From Kitasatospora azatica KCTC 9699 (GTDB lineage: Bacteria; Actinomycetota; Actinomycetes; Streptomycetales; Streptomycetaceae), in assembly GCF_000744785.1 (NCBI RefSeq), contig NZ_JQMO01000002.1:310001-374000 (forward strand): DNA of 64,000 nt, given 5' to 3'. A program made the position numbers and the translations under genes. Numbering within the stretch: position 1 is the first letter of the stretch; every line of letters begins with the position of its first letter. Below the pieces are notes generated by a model. The model was not told where the DNA came from. It searched no databases and worked only from the letters and a program-made list of their open reading frames with translations. Below are positions 9,526-17,196 of the stretch, piece by piece.

Positions 9526-9612
9526 CCAGCCTTCTCTTCCAGCCTTCTCTTCCAGCCTTCTCTTCCAGCCTTCTCTTCCAGCCTTCTCTTCCAGCCTTCT
9601 CTTCCAGCCTTC
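9526..9612. repeat. 13-bp tandem repeat, six full copies
   Basis: The unit CCAGCCTTCTCTT occurs six times without mismatch from 9526 to 9603, followed by a seventh partial copy (CCAGCCTTC). It begins 21 bp after the monooxygenase stop and ends about 78 bp before tRNA-fMet. It is strongly strand-asymmetric (pyrimidine-rich on the plus strand). No coding role is apparent. Confidence 0.9.
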
Positions 9613-9689
9613 GACTCCGCTTCGCCTGCGCGTCGCCGGGAATCCGGTTTCCCTTCTGCGGGAAAGTACCGTACGGTTCAGTTCAACGA

Positions 9690-9763
9690 CGCGGGGTGGA
9701 GCAGCTCGGTAGCTCGCTGGGCTCATAACCCAGAGGTCGCAGGTTCAAATCCTGTCCCCGCTA
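9690..9763 (+). tRNA. initiator tRNA-Met (CAT)
   Basis: The 74-nt cloverleaf fits fully: acceptor arms CGCGGGG/CCCCGCT, D stem GAGC/GCTC, anticodon stem CTGGG/CCCAG with loop CTCATAA (anticodon CAT), and T arm GCAGG/CCTGT around TTCAAAT. Three consecutive G:C pairs in the anticodon stem and the unpaired 1-72 position (C opposite T) mark it as initiator rather than elongator. CCA is not encoded. A strong terminator begins six bases downstream. Confidence 0.95.
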
Positions 9764-9768
9764 CTCAG

Positions 9769-9809
9769 GACTCTGGCCCGGCACACTGTGCCGGGCCAGA
9801 GTCGTTTTT
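9769..9809 (+). terminator. intrinsic terminator of tRNA-fMet
   Basis: A perfect 17-bp inverted repeat (9769-9785 and 9787-9803) with a minimal loop is followed by GTTTTT. The stem is GC-rich (CTGGCCCGGCAC/GTGCCGGGCCAG). A U-tract terminator of this quality is uncommon in such GC-rich genomes and fits the high expression of an initiator tRNA. Confidence 0.9.
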
Positions 9810-10064
9810 CGTTGCGTGGCGGCGACCCCTTTCCGCTGCTCTACCTGTGCGACCTCTCGGCGGGCCCGGCCCCGGAATCACCGCCTGCGAACGATCCGTC
9901 AGCTGGCCGACCCCGGCGGCGTTCACCATCAGCGGCGCGGACACCACCACCCACGTGGCACCGTTCATCGTGCGCTGACCCCGGCTCGCCCGCCGCACCA
10001 CTGAGCCGCGCGGCGGGCGAGTCCCGCATGGATGGGCAGTTGCCAGGCATGTATGGGCTGATTC

Positions 10065-10277
10065 ATGACCGTCAAGGGCGCGGACGGCCACCACGCCGTG
10101 CTCTCCTGGGCCGAGATCGACCCGGAGTTCAGCGGCCAGCAGGTGCTGCTCGCCACCAGCATCGACGGTGCGCCGCTGGACGCGACCGGCCCGCAACTGG
10201 TGGTCCCCACCGACCGCTGCGGGGCGCGGTACGTCAGCGGGATCACCGAGGTGTGGGTCGGCCGGGTGGAGCACTGA
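10065..10277 (+). pseudogene. molybdopterin-oxidoreductase domain remnant
   Basis: The 70-aa frame reads ADGHHAVLSWAEIDPEF, then QQVLLATSIDGAPLD, then LVVPTDRCGARYVSG. This is the closing segment of small sulfite-oxidase-fold molybdopterin-binding proteins (compare the family pattern GxDGYxAVxSLxEIDPxF ... LVVPGDxxxGRYV). The N-terminal half that normally precedes it (strands plus the YxGVxLxxLL segment) is absent. In the 255 bp upstream I see only broken, frame-shifted reading with stops, so this is probably the 3' relic of a decayed gene. ATG 10065 could still start a 70-aa product. No metal-centre Cys is present. Confidence 0.45.
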
Positions 10278-10349
10278 CGGCACTGAGCGCCGGAACCAGG
10301 CCGCTGGAGGCCGTCCGCAGCCGACCCCGAGGAGATGTCAAAGAAGTCG

Positions 10350-10389
10350 TTGACATCTGCATATCCCAAAGTATGCTTTGGGATATGCA
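10350..10389 (+). promoter_or_regulatory. promoter overlapped by a perfect palindrome, leaderless ArsR start
   Basis: TTGACA (10350-10355) and TATGCT (10372-10377) are separated by 16 bp, a near-consensus housekeeping promoter. A perfect 14-bp-arm palindrome, TGCATATCCCAAAG (10358-10371) and CTTTGGGATATGCA (10376-10389), covers the spacer, the -10 box and the ATG at 10385. The start codon lies only seven bases after the -10 box, so the transcript would be leaderless. An ArsR-type repressor bound here would block its own promoter; autoregulation is inferred. Confidence 0.75.
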
Positions 10390-10984
10390 GATCAGCGACG
10401 CCCTGGCGATCAGGGCTCTGGCCCATCCGCTCCGCCTCGACCTCCTGGAGCTGCTCAGCACCATCGGCCCGGCGACGGCCGCCCGCTGCGGGCGCGCCCT
10501 CGGAGTGCCGCAGGCCAACTGCTCCTTCCACCTGCGCCAACTCGCCAAGTACGGCTTCGTGGAGGACGCCGGCCCCGGACGCGACCGGCGCGAACGGCAG
10601 TGGCAGGTGCCCGAGCGGCGGCCCACCATCCGGATCGCGGGCAACCCGGTGGTCCAGCGGGAGCTCGAGCGGGTGGTGATCCAGCGGGAGACCCGGGCGA
10701 TCCTCGACTTCGCCGAACGCGAGGACGAGCAGAGCGCCCAGTGGCGTGTCAAGGCGGGCATGGTCACCGCCCTCGCCGTGCTCTCCGCCGAGGAGGCCGC
10801 CGAGCTCAGGGCGCAATGGCAGGCCCTGCTGGCGCCGTACGTCGCCAGGACCCAGGCCGATGGCGTCGAGGGCGTCGAGGGTGACGATCCGCAGACCGGG
10901 CAGCGCGCTGTCCGCTACTTCATGGCGGCGACTCCGCTGCCGGACTTCACATCGGGGGGGAACAGCAATGAATCCGACCACTGA
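10385..10984 (+). CDS. ArsR-family winged-helix regulator
   Basis: 199 aa. MQISDALAIRALAHPLRLDLLELL is the standard opening of ArsR-type regulators. The helix-turn-helix spans about residues 28-55 (TAARCGRALGVPQANCSFHLRQLAKYGFVED). No CxC metal site is seen, so this is not a classical arsenic or zinc sensor. The long C-terminal half (60-199) is helical and acidic at its end. ATG 10385 is chosen because the promoter -10 box lies just upstream; ATG 10373 in the same frame overlaps the -10 box and is unlikely. Its last 17 bp overlap the metallo-hydrolase gene, so the two are cotranscribed and translationally coupled. The 14-bp-arm palindrome over its start is its probable operator. Confidence 0.85.
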   Translation: MQISDALAIRALAHPLRLDLLELLSTIGPATAARCGRALGVPQANCSFHLRQLAKYGFVEDAGPGRDRRERQWQVPERRPTIRIAGNPVVQRELERVVIQRETRAILDFAEREDEQSAQWRVKAGMVTALAVLSAEEAAELRAQWQALLAPYVARTQADGVEGVEGDDPQTGQRAVRYFMAATPLPDFTSGGNSNESDH

Positions 10985-11939
10985 CAGCTCGCTCGACTTC
11001 GTCTCGGCCGCGCCCACCGCCGGTTCCCTGGACGTCAGTTGGATCCACGGCGCGCCCTCCAAGCGGCACGCGCCGGATCCCGCGATCCAGGTCCACCACT
11101 ACGACGAGCACACCGTCATCCTGCGCCAGAGCAAGACGGTCAACTACGAAGCCCCGTTCCTCTACCTGCTGTTCGGCAACGAGCGGGCGCTGCTGCTCGA
11201 CACCGGCGCCACCGAGGACCCGGAGCTCTTCCCGCTGCGTGCGACCGTCGACCGGCTGGTCGCCGACTGGCTCGAGCAGTACCCGCGCGAGGGCTACGAG
11301 TTGGTGGTCGCGCACTCGCACGGGCACCACGACCACGTGGCCGCCGACGCCCAGTTCGCCGACCGCCCCGCCACCACCGTGGTGGCCCGCGACGCGGACG
11401 CGGTGCGGTCCTTCTTCGGCTTCGGCGAGAGCTGGCCGGCCGAGACCGTCGGCTTCGACCTGGGCGGCCGGGTGCTCGAGGTGCTCGCCTCGCCGGGCCA
11501 CCACCAGGCCTCGATCACCCTCTACGACCCGTGGACCGGCATCCTGCTCACCGGCGACACCGTGCTTCCCGGGCGGCTGTTCGCCTTCGACTTCGCCGCC
11601 TACCTGGACACCCTGGAGCGCCTGGTCGCCTTCGCCGCCACCCGGCCCGTGACCCATGTGCTCGGCTGCCACGTCGAGATGACCAGCCGCCCGGGCCGCG
11701 ACTACCCGATCGGCGCCGGCTACCAACCGGACGAGCGCGCCCTGCAGCTGACGACGGCGCAGCTGACGGCCGTGCGGGACGCGGCCGCCGCCGTCGCGGG
11801 CAGGCCGGGGGTCCACCGGTTCGACGACTTCCTCATCTACAACGAGCCGCGCAAGAGCGACCTGCTCAAGCTTATGGCACGCGGCATGGCGCACAAGGCC
11901 CGCGCCGCCGTCCTCCCGGCCAAGCCGGTACGCCGGTGA
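10968..11939 (+). CDS. metallo-beta-lactamase-fold hydrolase
   Basis: 323 aa. The metal-binding signature HSHGHHDH (residues 116-123) is followed by SPGHHQASITLYD, LLTGDTVLPGR (metal-ligand Asp) and LGCHVEMT (last His), the complete dinuclear-site pattern of the glyoxalase II/metallo-hydrolase superfamily. There is no signal peptide, so it is cytoplasmic. ATG 10968 is preceded by a G run (GGGGGGAAC) and lies inside the 3' end of the ArsR gene. Substrate unknown. The coupling implies that the regulator controls this enzyme and senses its substrate or product (inferred). Confidence 0.85.
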   Translation: MNPTTDSSLDFVSAAPTAGSLDVSWIHGAPSKRHAPDPAIQVHHYDEHTVILRQSKTVNYEAPFLYLLFGNERALLLDTGATEDPELFPLRATVDRLVADWLEQYPREGYELVVAHSHGHHDHVAADAQFADRPATTVVARDADAVRSFFGFGESWPAETVGFDLGGRVLEVLASPGHHQASITLYDPWTGILLTGDTVLPGRLFAFDFAAYLDTLERLVAFAATRPVTHVLGCHVEMTSRPGRDYPIGAGYQPDERALQLTTAQLTAVRDAAAAVAGRPGVHRFDDFLIYNEPRKSDLLKLMARGMAHKARAAVLPAKPVRR

Positions 11940-12039
11940 CCGAGAGTTCGGCGGCGCTCCACACCGCGCGGATTGGGGCGAGCTGCCGCGTGCGCCGGTA
12001 AAGCGTGGGAGCTCGGTCCTGCCAATCGTTTCTGTTGAT

Positions 12040-14367
12040 ATGTGTGGTGTGAACCTGCGCGAATTGATGCGGCGCCAGCTGCCGCTCGGCCGAACGGCGG
12101 CGCACGCGCTGCTGGCCCTGCTCACCGCGACCGCCGGCCCGGTCGCACTCTCCCCCACCGCCCGCGCCGCCGCACCCTTCGACACCTCACCGGCCGCGGC
12201 GAGCATCCAGCGGCTGATGCCCCGTCAGGCAGACCAGGTCTCACTGGTCGCGACCGCCCGGCCGGCCTCGGGAGCCGACTCCTTCACCGTCTCCGGTGCG
12301 GCCGGGGCGATCCAGGTCCAGGGCACCTCCCCGGCCACCCTGCTCACCGGCCTCGGCTGGTACCTGCGCCATGTCGCCGGCGTGGACATCGGCTTCCCGG
12401 GGGACAGCAGCAGCCGGCTGCCCGCGACCCTGCCCGCCCTCGCGAGGCCCTTCACCGACGCAGCCGTGGTCCCGCACCGCTACGCGCTCAACGACACCGA
12501 CAACGGGTACTCCGGCGCATACCGCGGCTTCGCCGACTACCAGCGCGAGTTCGACGTGCTGGCCCTGCACGGCATCAACGAGGTGTACCTCACGGTGGGC
12601 GCCGAGCAGCCGTACTACCAGGCCCTGCAGCAGTTCGGCTACTCCGCCGCCGAGCTGCGCTCCTGGATCCCGGCGCCCGCGCACCAGCCCTGGTGGCTGC
12701 TGCAGAACATCAGCGGATTCGCCGGCCCGGTCTCCGAACAGCTGGTCAACTCCCGTGCGGCGCTGGGTAGGCGGCTCTGCGACCAGCTGCGCTCGCTCGG
12801 CCTGACCCCCGTGCTGCCCGGCTTCTACGGCACCGTCCCGACCGACTTCGCCAGCCGCAACCCGACGGCGAAGGTGGTCGCCCAGGGCAGCTGGGTCGGC
12901 TTCACCCGCGACTCCTGGCTCGATCCGACCGACCCCGCCTTCGGCCGCCTCGCCGCCGCCTACTACACGGCCCAGCGCGCCGCCTTCGGCGACAGCAGCA
13001 TGTACAAGATGGACCCGCTGCACGAGGGCGGCACGGCCGGCAGCGTCGACGTCACCGCTGCCGCCGGCGCCATCCAGCACGCCCTGCTGACCGCCCACCC
13101 CGGCGCGACCTGGGTCGTCCTCGGCTGGCAGGCCAATCCCGACGCCGCCCTGCTGGCCGGGGTCGACCGGAACCGGATGCTGATCCTCGACGGGCTCTCC
13201 GACCGCTACGACGACCTGGACCGCGAGAGCGCCTGGGGCGGCACCCCCTACGCCTTCGGCACCATCCCGGACTTCGGCGGCAAGTCCACCCTAGGCGCCA
13301 ACACCGGTGTCTGGGTGGCCCGTTTCCGGCAGTGGCTGACCAAGACCAACAGCGCCGAGCGGGGCATCGCCTACCTGCCGGAGGGTACCGGCACCGACCC
13401 GGCCGCCTTCGCCCTCTTCACCGACCTCGCCTGGGCCAACTCACCGGTGGACCAAGCCGCGTGGTTCCAGGAGTACGCCAACTCCCGCTACGGCGGCCCC
13501 GATCCGCAGGCCGCGGCGGCCTGGGAGCAACTGCGCCAGGGCCCGTACGGTATGCCGTCCGGCAGTTGGGACGAGCCGCAGGACAGCCTCTTCACCGCCC
13601 GACCCTCGCTCACCGCCACCAGCACGGCGAGCTGGAGCCCCACCGCCCTGCGCTACCCCGCGGCCGGCGTGCAGAACGCACTGAACGACCTGCTCAAGGT
13701 CGCCCCCGACCGACAGGCCACCGACGCCTACCGGTTCGACCTGGTGAGCACCGCCCGCCAGGCGCTCGACAACCGCAGCCGGGTGCTGCTGCCGCTGATC
13801 GACACCGCCTACACGGCCGAGGACCTCGGCGCCTTCCGCGCACTGGTCGCCGAGTGGAACGCCGACGAGGCCGCGCTGGACCGACTCGCCGCCACCGACA
13901 CCCGCTCGCTGACCGGCAGTTGGCTGGCGAACGTCCCCGGCTGGGGCGCCACCGCCGCCGAGCGCGACCAACTCCAGTACGACGCCCGCTCGGTGATCAC
14001 CACCTGGGGCGACCGCGCACAGGCCGACGACAGCGGACTGCGCGACTACGCGGCCCGCGAGTACTCCGGCCTCGTCGCCGACCTCTACGCCAAACGCTGG
14101 GCCGCGTACTTCGCCTCCCTCGACGCCGCGCTGACGCACCACACCTCCCCCGTACCGGTCGACTTCTTCGCGATGGACGACGCCTGGGCCCGCTCCACCG
14201 CCGGCTACCCGACCAGCACCGCCGGCGACCCGGTGGCCGTCGCCACCGCGATCGCCGCCGCCCTGCCCTCACTCGCCGACCCCGGGCCCGGGCCGGGGCC
14301 CGCCGCACGGAATACCTGTTGCGCATACGAAAGGACTGTTGCGCGGCGAGGATCCGTAGGAAGGTAG
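12040..14367 (+). CDS. secreted alpha-N-acetylglucosaminidase, GH89 family
   Basis: 775 aa. An N-terminal export signal ends near TARAA. The order is that of GH89/NAGLU enzymes: an alpha/beta N-domain (GADSFTVSGAAG ... LLTGLGWYLRHVAGVDIGF), a TIM barrel and an all-helical C-domain. Candidate catalytic residues are Glu329 in MDPLHEGG (acid/base) and Glu448 in YLPEGTG (nucleophile), matching the human NAGLU motifs. It removes terminal alpha-GlcNAc from glycans. The start is uncertain: ATG 12040 has no Shine-Dalgarno; GTG 12049 and ATG 12067 are alternatives. It ends with a Pro/Gly linker (PGPGPGPAA) followed by 20 unrelated residues (NTCCAYERTV...), as if a C-terminal binding domain had been lost. 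Confidence 0.88.
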   Translation: MCGVNLRELMRRQLPLGRTAAHALLALLTATAGPVALSPTARAAAPFDTSPAAASIQRLMPRQADQVSLVATARPASGADSFTVSGAAGAIQVQGTSPATLLTGLGWYLRHVAGVDIGFPGDSSSRLPATLPALARPFTDAAVVPHRYALNDTDNGYSGAYRGFADYQREFDVLALHGINEVYLTVGAEQPYYQALQQFGYSAAELRSWIPAPAHQPWWLLQNISGFAGPVSEQLVNSRAALGRRLCDQLRSLGLTPVLPGFYGTVPTDFASRNPTAKVVAQGSWVGFTRDSWLDPTDPAFGRLAAAYYTAQRAAFGDSSMYKMDPLHEGGTAGSVDVTAAAGAIQHALLTAHPGATWVVLGWQANPDAALLAGVDRNRMLILDGLSDRYDDLDRESAWGGTPYAFGTIPDFGGKSTLGANTGVWVARFRQWLTKTNSAERGIAYLPEGTGTDPAAFALFTDLAWANSPVDQAAWFQEYANSRYGGPDPQAAAAWEQLRQGPYGMPSGSWDEPQDSLFTARPSLTATSTASWSPTALRYPAAGVQNALNDLLKVAPDRQATDAYRFDLVSTARQALDNRSRVLLPLIDTAYTAEDLGAFRALVAEWNADEAALDRLAATDTRSLTGSWLANVPGWGATAAERDQLQYDARSVITTWGDRAQADDSGLRDYAAREYSGLVADLYAKRWAAYFASLDAALTHHTSPVPVDFFAMDDAWARSTAGYPTSTAGDPVAVATAIAAALPSLADPGPGPGPAARNTCCAYERTVARRGSVGR

Positions 14368-14392
14368 GAGGTAGAGAATCCTCGTACGGCAG

Positions 14393-14412
14393 GCACGGGA
14401 ACGCACCCGTGC
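14393..14412. other. hairpin upstream of surface-protein gene
   Basis: GCACGGG (14393-14399) and CCCGTGC (14406-14412) pair perfectly around AACGCA. There is no U tract. It could be the terminator of the GH89 gene or a leader structure of the next gene; the sequence does not decide. Confidence 0.35.
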
Positions 14413-14447
14413 GCACCCGCACCTGCCTTCACTGAGGCGGCGGCGCC

Positions 14448-15608
14448 ATGCCGAAGCGACACCGAAGGCGAATTCACCACTTCTGGCAGTTAAGCCGTGC
14501 CGGGAGAGTGGCCATCCATCTCATGCTGGCGATGCTGCTCGGCATCGCCGCACCGTTGGCATTCGCCGGCCTTTCGTCCACGGCAGCCGCGCAGGCTCTT
14601 GGCTTCAACCCCGCGCCGACCCTTACCCTCAGCCCTGCTCAGGGCCCCGCCAGGACCCCCGTAACCGCATCCCTTGACCAACCGCCGGACTGCCCTGATG
14701 TGACCCTCGCATGGGCGGAGGGCGCTCAGTCCGGGACGTTCGCCGGAAGCGCCACGCTCACCGACTCAAGATTTGAACAGGCCATCACCATCCCGGACAG
14801 TGCGACACCCGGCGATCTCACCGTGACAGCGACCTGCCACGGAGTGGACACCTCGGACTACCCGGCTACCTTCTACGTCACCGCCGCCGCCCAGCCGTCG
14901 CTGCACCTCAGCGCCGACCACGGCCGGGCCGGCACCGCAGTGACCGCCTCCGGCACCGGATTCGTCTGCCTCCCCGATTCGACGGCAGGAAGCTACGTCT
15001 ACCTGTACTGGGACGAAACCGCGCTGCCCAATGTCACGGCGGACTCCACCGGCAAGTTCAACCAGCAGATCCAGATACCGGCGGACGCGGCGGCCGGCAC
15101 TCACAAGGTGACAGCCACGTGCGCATCCGACAGCAAGCTCAGTGACACCAAGCCGTTCACCGTCGACCCGCCCAACGGCGGCGGTGGCGGCGGTGGTGGC
15201 GGTGGCGGTGGCGGTGGCGGCGGCGGTGGCGGTGACACCGGTGGCGGCGGCGGCGGCACCGGTGGTGGCGGTAGCAGCACCGGCGGTGGCGGCGGCGGTG
15301 GCGGCACTGGTGGTGGCGGTGGCGGTGGCGGGACCAACGGCACCAGCGGCAACAGCGGCAGCGCCGGCGGGATCATCGGCTCGGCAGCGGCCGGAGTGCT
15401 CCTGCTCGCGGCCGGCGGCGCCGGCCTGGTCCTCTACCGCCGTCGCGCACCGCGCTGGGCGCGCGCACACGTCCGCGCGGTGCCGCGCCTCGCCGGTCCC
15501 GGGCAGGCCACGCTGCAGCAGGACCCGGGCGACGGGCGGCACCTCGGCATCCGGCTGGAGGGCCACTCGGATCCCGGCAGCCAGAGCATCCAGGAGTGGG
15601 AGCCATGA
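14448..15608 (+). CDS. surface protein with Ig-like repeats, poly-Gly linker and one TM helix
   Basis: 386 aa. A basic N-terminus (PKRHRRRIHH) and hydrophobic signal end near AAAQA (about residue 50). Two similar ~90-residue modules (TLTLSPAQGPARTPVTAS... and SLHLSADHGRAGTAVTAS...) look like IPT/TIG or bacterial Ig-like domains, each with a Cys pair (C82/C130, C174/C225). A run of 19 glycines (244-262) and further Gly/Thr/Ser repeats precede a membrane helix (about 309-330) and a basic cytoplasmic tail ending EWEP. Codon 15 is TTA, so expression may need the bldA tRNA. The stop overlaps the next start (ATGA), coupling it to the unknown partner. I do not recognise a named family. Confidence 0.75.
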   Translation: MPKRHRRRIHHFWQLSRAGRVAIHLMLAMLLGIAAPLAFAGLSSTAAAQALGFNPAPTLTLSPAQGPARTPVTASLDQPPDCPDVTLAWAEGAQSGTFAGSATLTDSRFEQAITIPDSATPGDLTVTATCHGVDTSDYPATFYVTAAAQPSLHLSADHGRAGTAVTASGTGFVCLPDSTAGSYVYLYWDETALPNVTADSTGKFNQQIQIPADAAAGTHKVTATCASDSKLSDTKPFTVDPPNGGGGGGGGGGGGGGGGGGGDTGGGGGGTGGGGSSTGGGGGGGGTGGGGGGGGTNGTSGNSGSAGGIIGSAAAGVLLLAAGGAGLVLYRRRAPRWARAHVRAVPRLAGPGQATLQQDPGDGRHLGIRLEGHSDPGSQSIQEWEP

Positions 15609-16243
15609 CCACCACCCAATTCGACCCCGTACGCGACGTCCGTGACCTCCTGTTCGGACAGGACGGCGGCAGCCCCACCGATGCGATCACCCAGTCGATC
15701 CACGGCAACGGCACCGTCGACAGCTGGATCGGTAACCTTCGCGGGCTGCCGCACGGGGCGGACCGGGCCATCGAGCACGAGGTCGCCCGGACCGTCGACG
15801 GCTTCCTCGGCCTCGACCTCATCGACCTGGCCGCCGGCGGCTGGGCCGCCTCCGGCCGCCTGCGTACGGCTGCCCGCGCCAGCCGCGAGGCGCCGGGGCG
15901 AACGGAGATCGTGCCGATGCTGACCCACCGCATCACCTCCAGCCACCAACCCCGCGTCGACGTCCTGGTCGACGGCCACCGCATTGGCACCCTCAAGATC
16001 GGCCTCACCGTGGTCTTCGACATCGAGGGGCTGCTGGCCTCGGTCCGGGACGCTCGGCTCGTCGGCGTGCAGGCGGTGCGCTGCAAGGCCTCGGGGGCGC
16101 TCGCCGTGGAGGAGCTGGTGGCAGCCCAGCGGTCCTGCGAACTCGACCTGCCGGGCGCGCTCCGACTGCGTGACGGCATCCCCCTCCTGCGCGAGGAGCA
16201 GCCGCCCCCGACCGCGCCCCCTCCGCCTCAGAACGGGCGCTGA
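15605..16243 (+). CDS. unknown soluble protein coupled to the surface protein
   Basis: 212 aa, no recognisable family. Start ATG 15605 overlaps the previous stop by four bases and has GGAGTGGGAGCC upstream; a GTG nine bases earlier is less likely. It contains LLFGQDGGSPTDAITQS, an amphipathic helical segment with EHEVARTVDGFLGLDLIDLA, a central beta stretch (PRVDVLVDGHRIGTLKIGLTVVFDIEG) and a C-terminal Pro-rich tail. There is no signal or membrane helix, so it is probably cytoplasmic and could bind the basic cytoplasmic tail of the surface protein (inferred from coupling only). Its last 16 bp overlap the 3' end of the convergent glycosylase-like gene. Confidence 0.75.
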   Translation: MTTTQFDPVRDVRDLLFGQDGGSPTDAITQSIHGNGTVDSWIGNLRGLPHGADRAIEHEVARTVDGFLGLDLIDLAAGGWAASGRLRTAARASREAPGRTEIVPMLTHRITSSHQPRVDVLVDGHRIGTLKIGLTVVFDIEGLLASVRDARLVGVQAVRCKASGALAVEELVAAQRSCELDLPGALRLRDGIPLLREEQPPPTAPPPPQNGR

Positions 16244-17043
16244 TCAGCCGGGATCTGCACGAGGATGGTGGCGCGCTTGTCGGCCGGTGTGCTGCCCTGA
16301 CGGTTCGCCCAGGCCTCGTCGGAGCGCATCCAGGCCGGCAGGCCGGGCGGCAGGTCGGCCTCGGGGATGGTGCCGAGGTCGGCAGCGGTGAGCGCGTTTC
16401 CGTAGTGCGCCAGCGGTACCTGCTGGTCCGGGGCGGCGACGGCGCCGTGCAGCGCGTCCAGGCCGGCGTTCCAGTCGGCGAGCAGCTTGGCCATCGCCTG
16501 GACCGGGTCGGCTCCGGTGCTCGCGGCGCTGTCCGGGTAGGTCGGGTGCAGCAGGTGCTGGTAGGCACCGTGGTAGCCGGTGCCGGTCGGGGTGGTGCGC
16601 CAGGTGCGGAAGGCGGTGTCGGCCAGGCTGCCGAGCGCGATCACCGCCTCGATCGGGTTGTCGGTCACCAGGGCGTCCAGCCAGGCGTTGCGGTAGGCGG
16701 CGATGGCCGTGTCGTGCGCATGGGCGTTGCCACCCTGCTGTCCGTAGACGCTGTACAGGTAGGTGTTGACCATCACGTAGCTGGTGGTGATGCCGAGCTT
16801 GGCCAGGAAGCCCTGGAACCGGCGGCCCGCGGTGCCGACCAGGATCCGCCGGGCGATCGCCTCGTGCGCGGCCGGGTCCTGACCGATCACCAGGACCTTG
16901 GCGGTGCCGTCGAGCCGGCCGCGGTGGAAGATCGGGCCCCACTCGGTGCGGAAGTCGGTGGTCGGATAGGTCTCGCTGCCCGGGTACGAGCGCACCAGGG
17001 CGGCGTAGGGCTCACGGCCGTAGCCGGGATCGAAGTCGTGCAC
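16228..17043 (-). CDS. uracil-DNA-glycosylase-superfamily protein
   Basis: 271 aa. The motif GQDPAAHE (residues 54-61) is the water-activating motif A of UDG superfamily members (GQDPY/GxxPGxxE), and LLHPTYP resembles motif B. Between them lies an alpha/beta core (VIALGSLADTAF). Such divergent UDG-fold proteins may remove damaged bases or may have other roles. GTG 17043 has GGGAG six bases upstream. The gene is convergent with and overlaps the unknown gene 15605-16243, and is divergent from the amidohydrolase. Confidence 0.75.
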   Translation of the reverse strand: MHDFDPGYGREPYAALVRSYPGSETYPTTDFRTEWGPIFHRGRLDGTAKVLVIGQDPAAHEAIARRILVGTAGRRFQGFLAKLGITTSYVMVNTYLYSVYGQQGGNAHAHDTAIAAYRNAWLDALVTDNPIEAVIALGSLADTAFRTWRTTPTGTGYHGAYQHLLHPTYPDSAASTGADPVQAMAKLLADWNAGLDALHGAVAAPDQQVPLAHYGNALTAADLGTIPEADLPPGLPAWMRSDEAWANRQGSTPADKRATILVQIPADQRPF

Positions 17044-17196
17044 GCGGGACTCCCTGCTCCGTGCGGGCGGTACTCCATGCGGGCGGATCGGCGCGGCGAA
17101 CGGTGCGCGGACGAAGAACCCAGGCCATCATCGCCGGTGAGGCGGCGTCAGGCCGCTGAGGCACCACGCGTGTCGCGCAGCGAAGGGACGGACCGG

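Noticed and set aside
9526..9612. CRISPR-like array
   Set aside because: 13-bp units without spacers; a simple tandem repeat.
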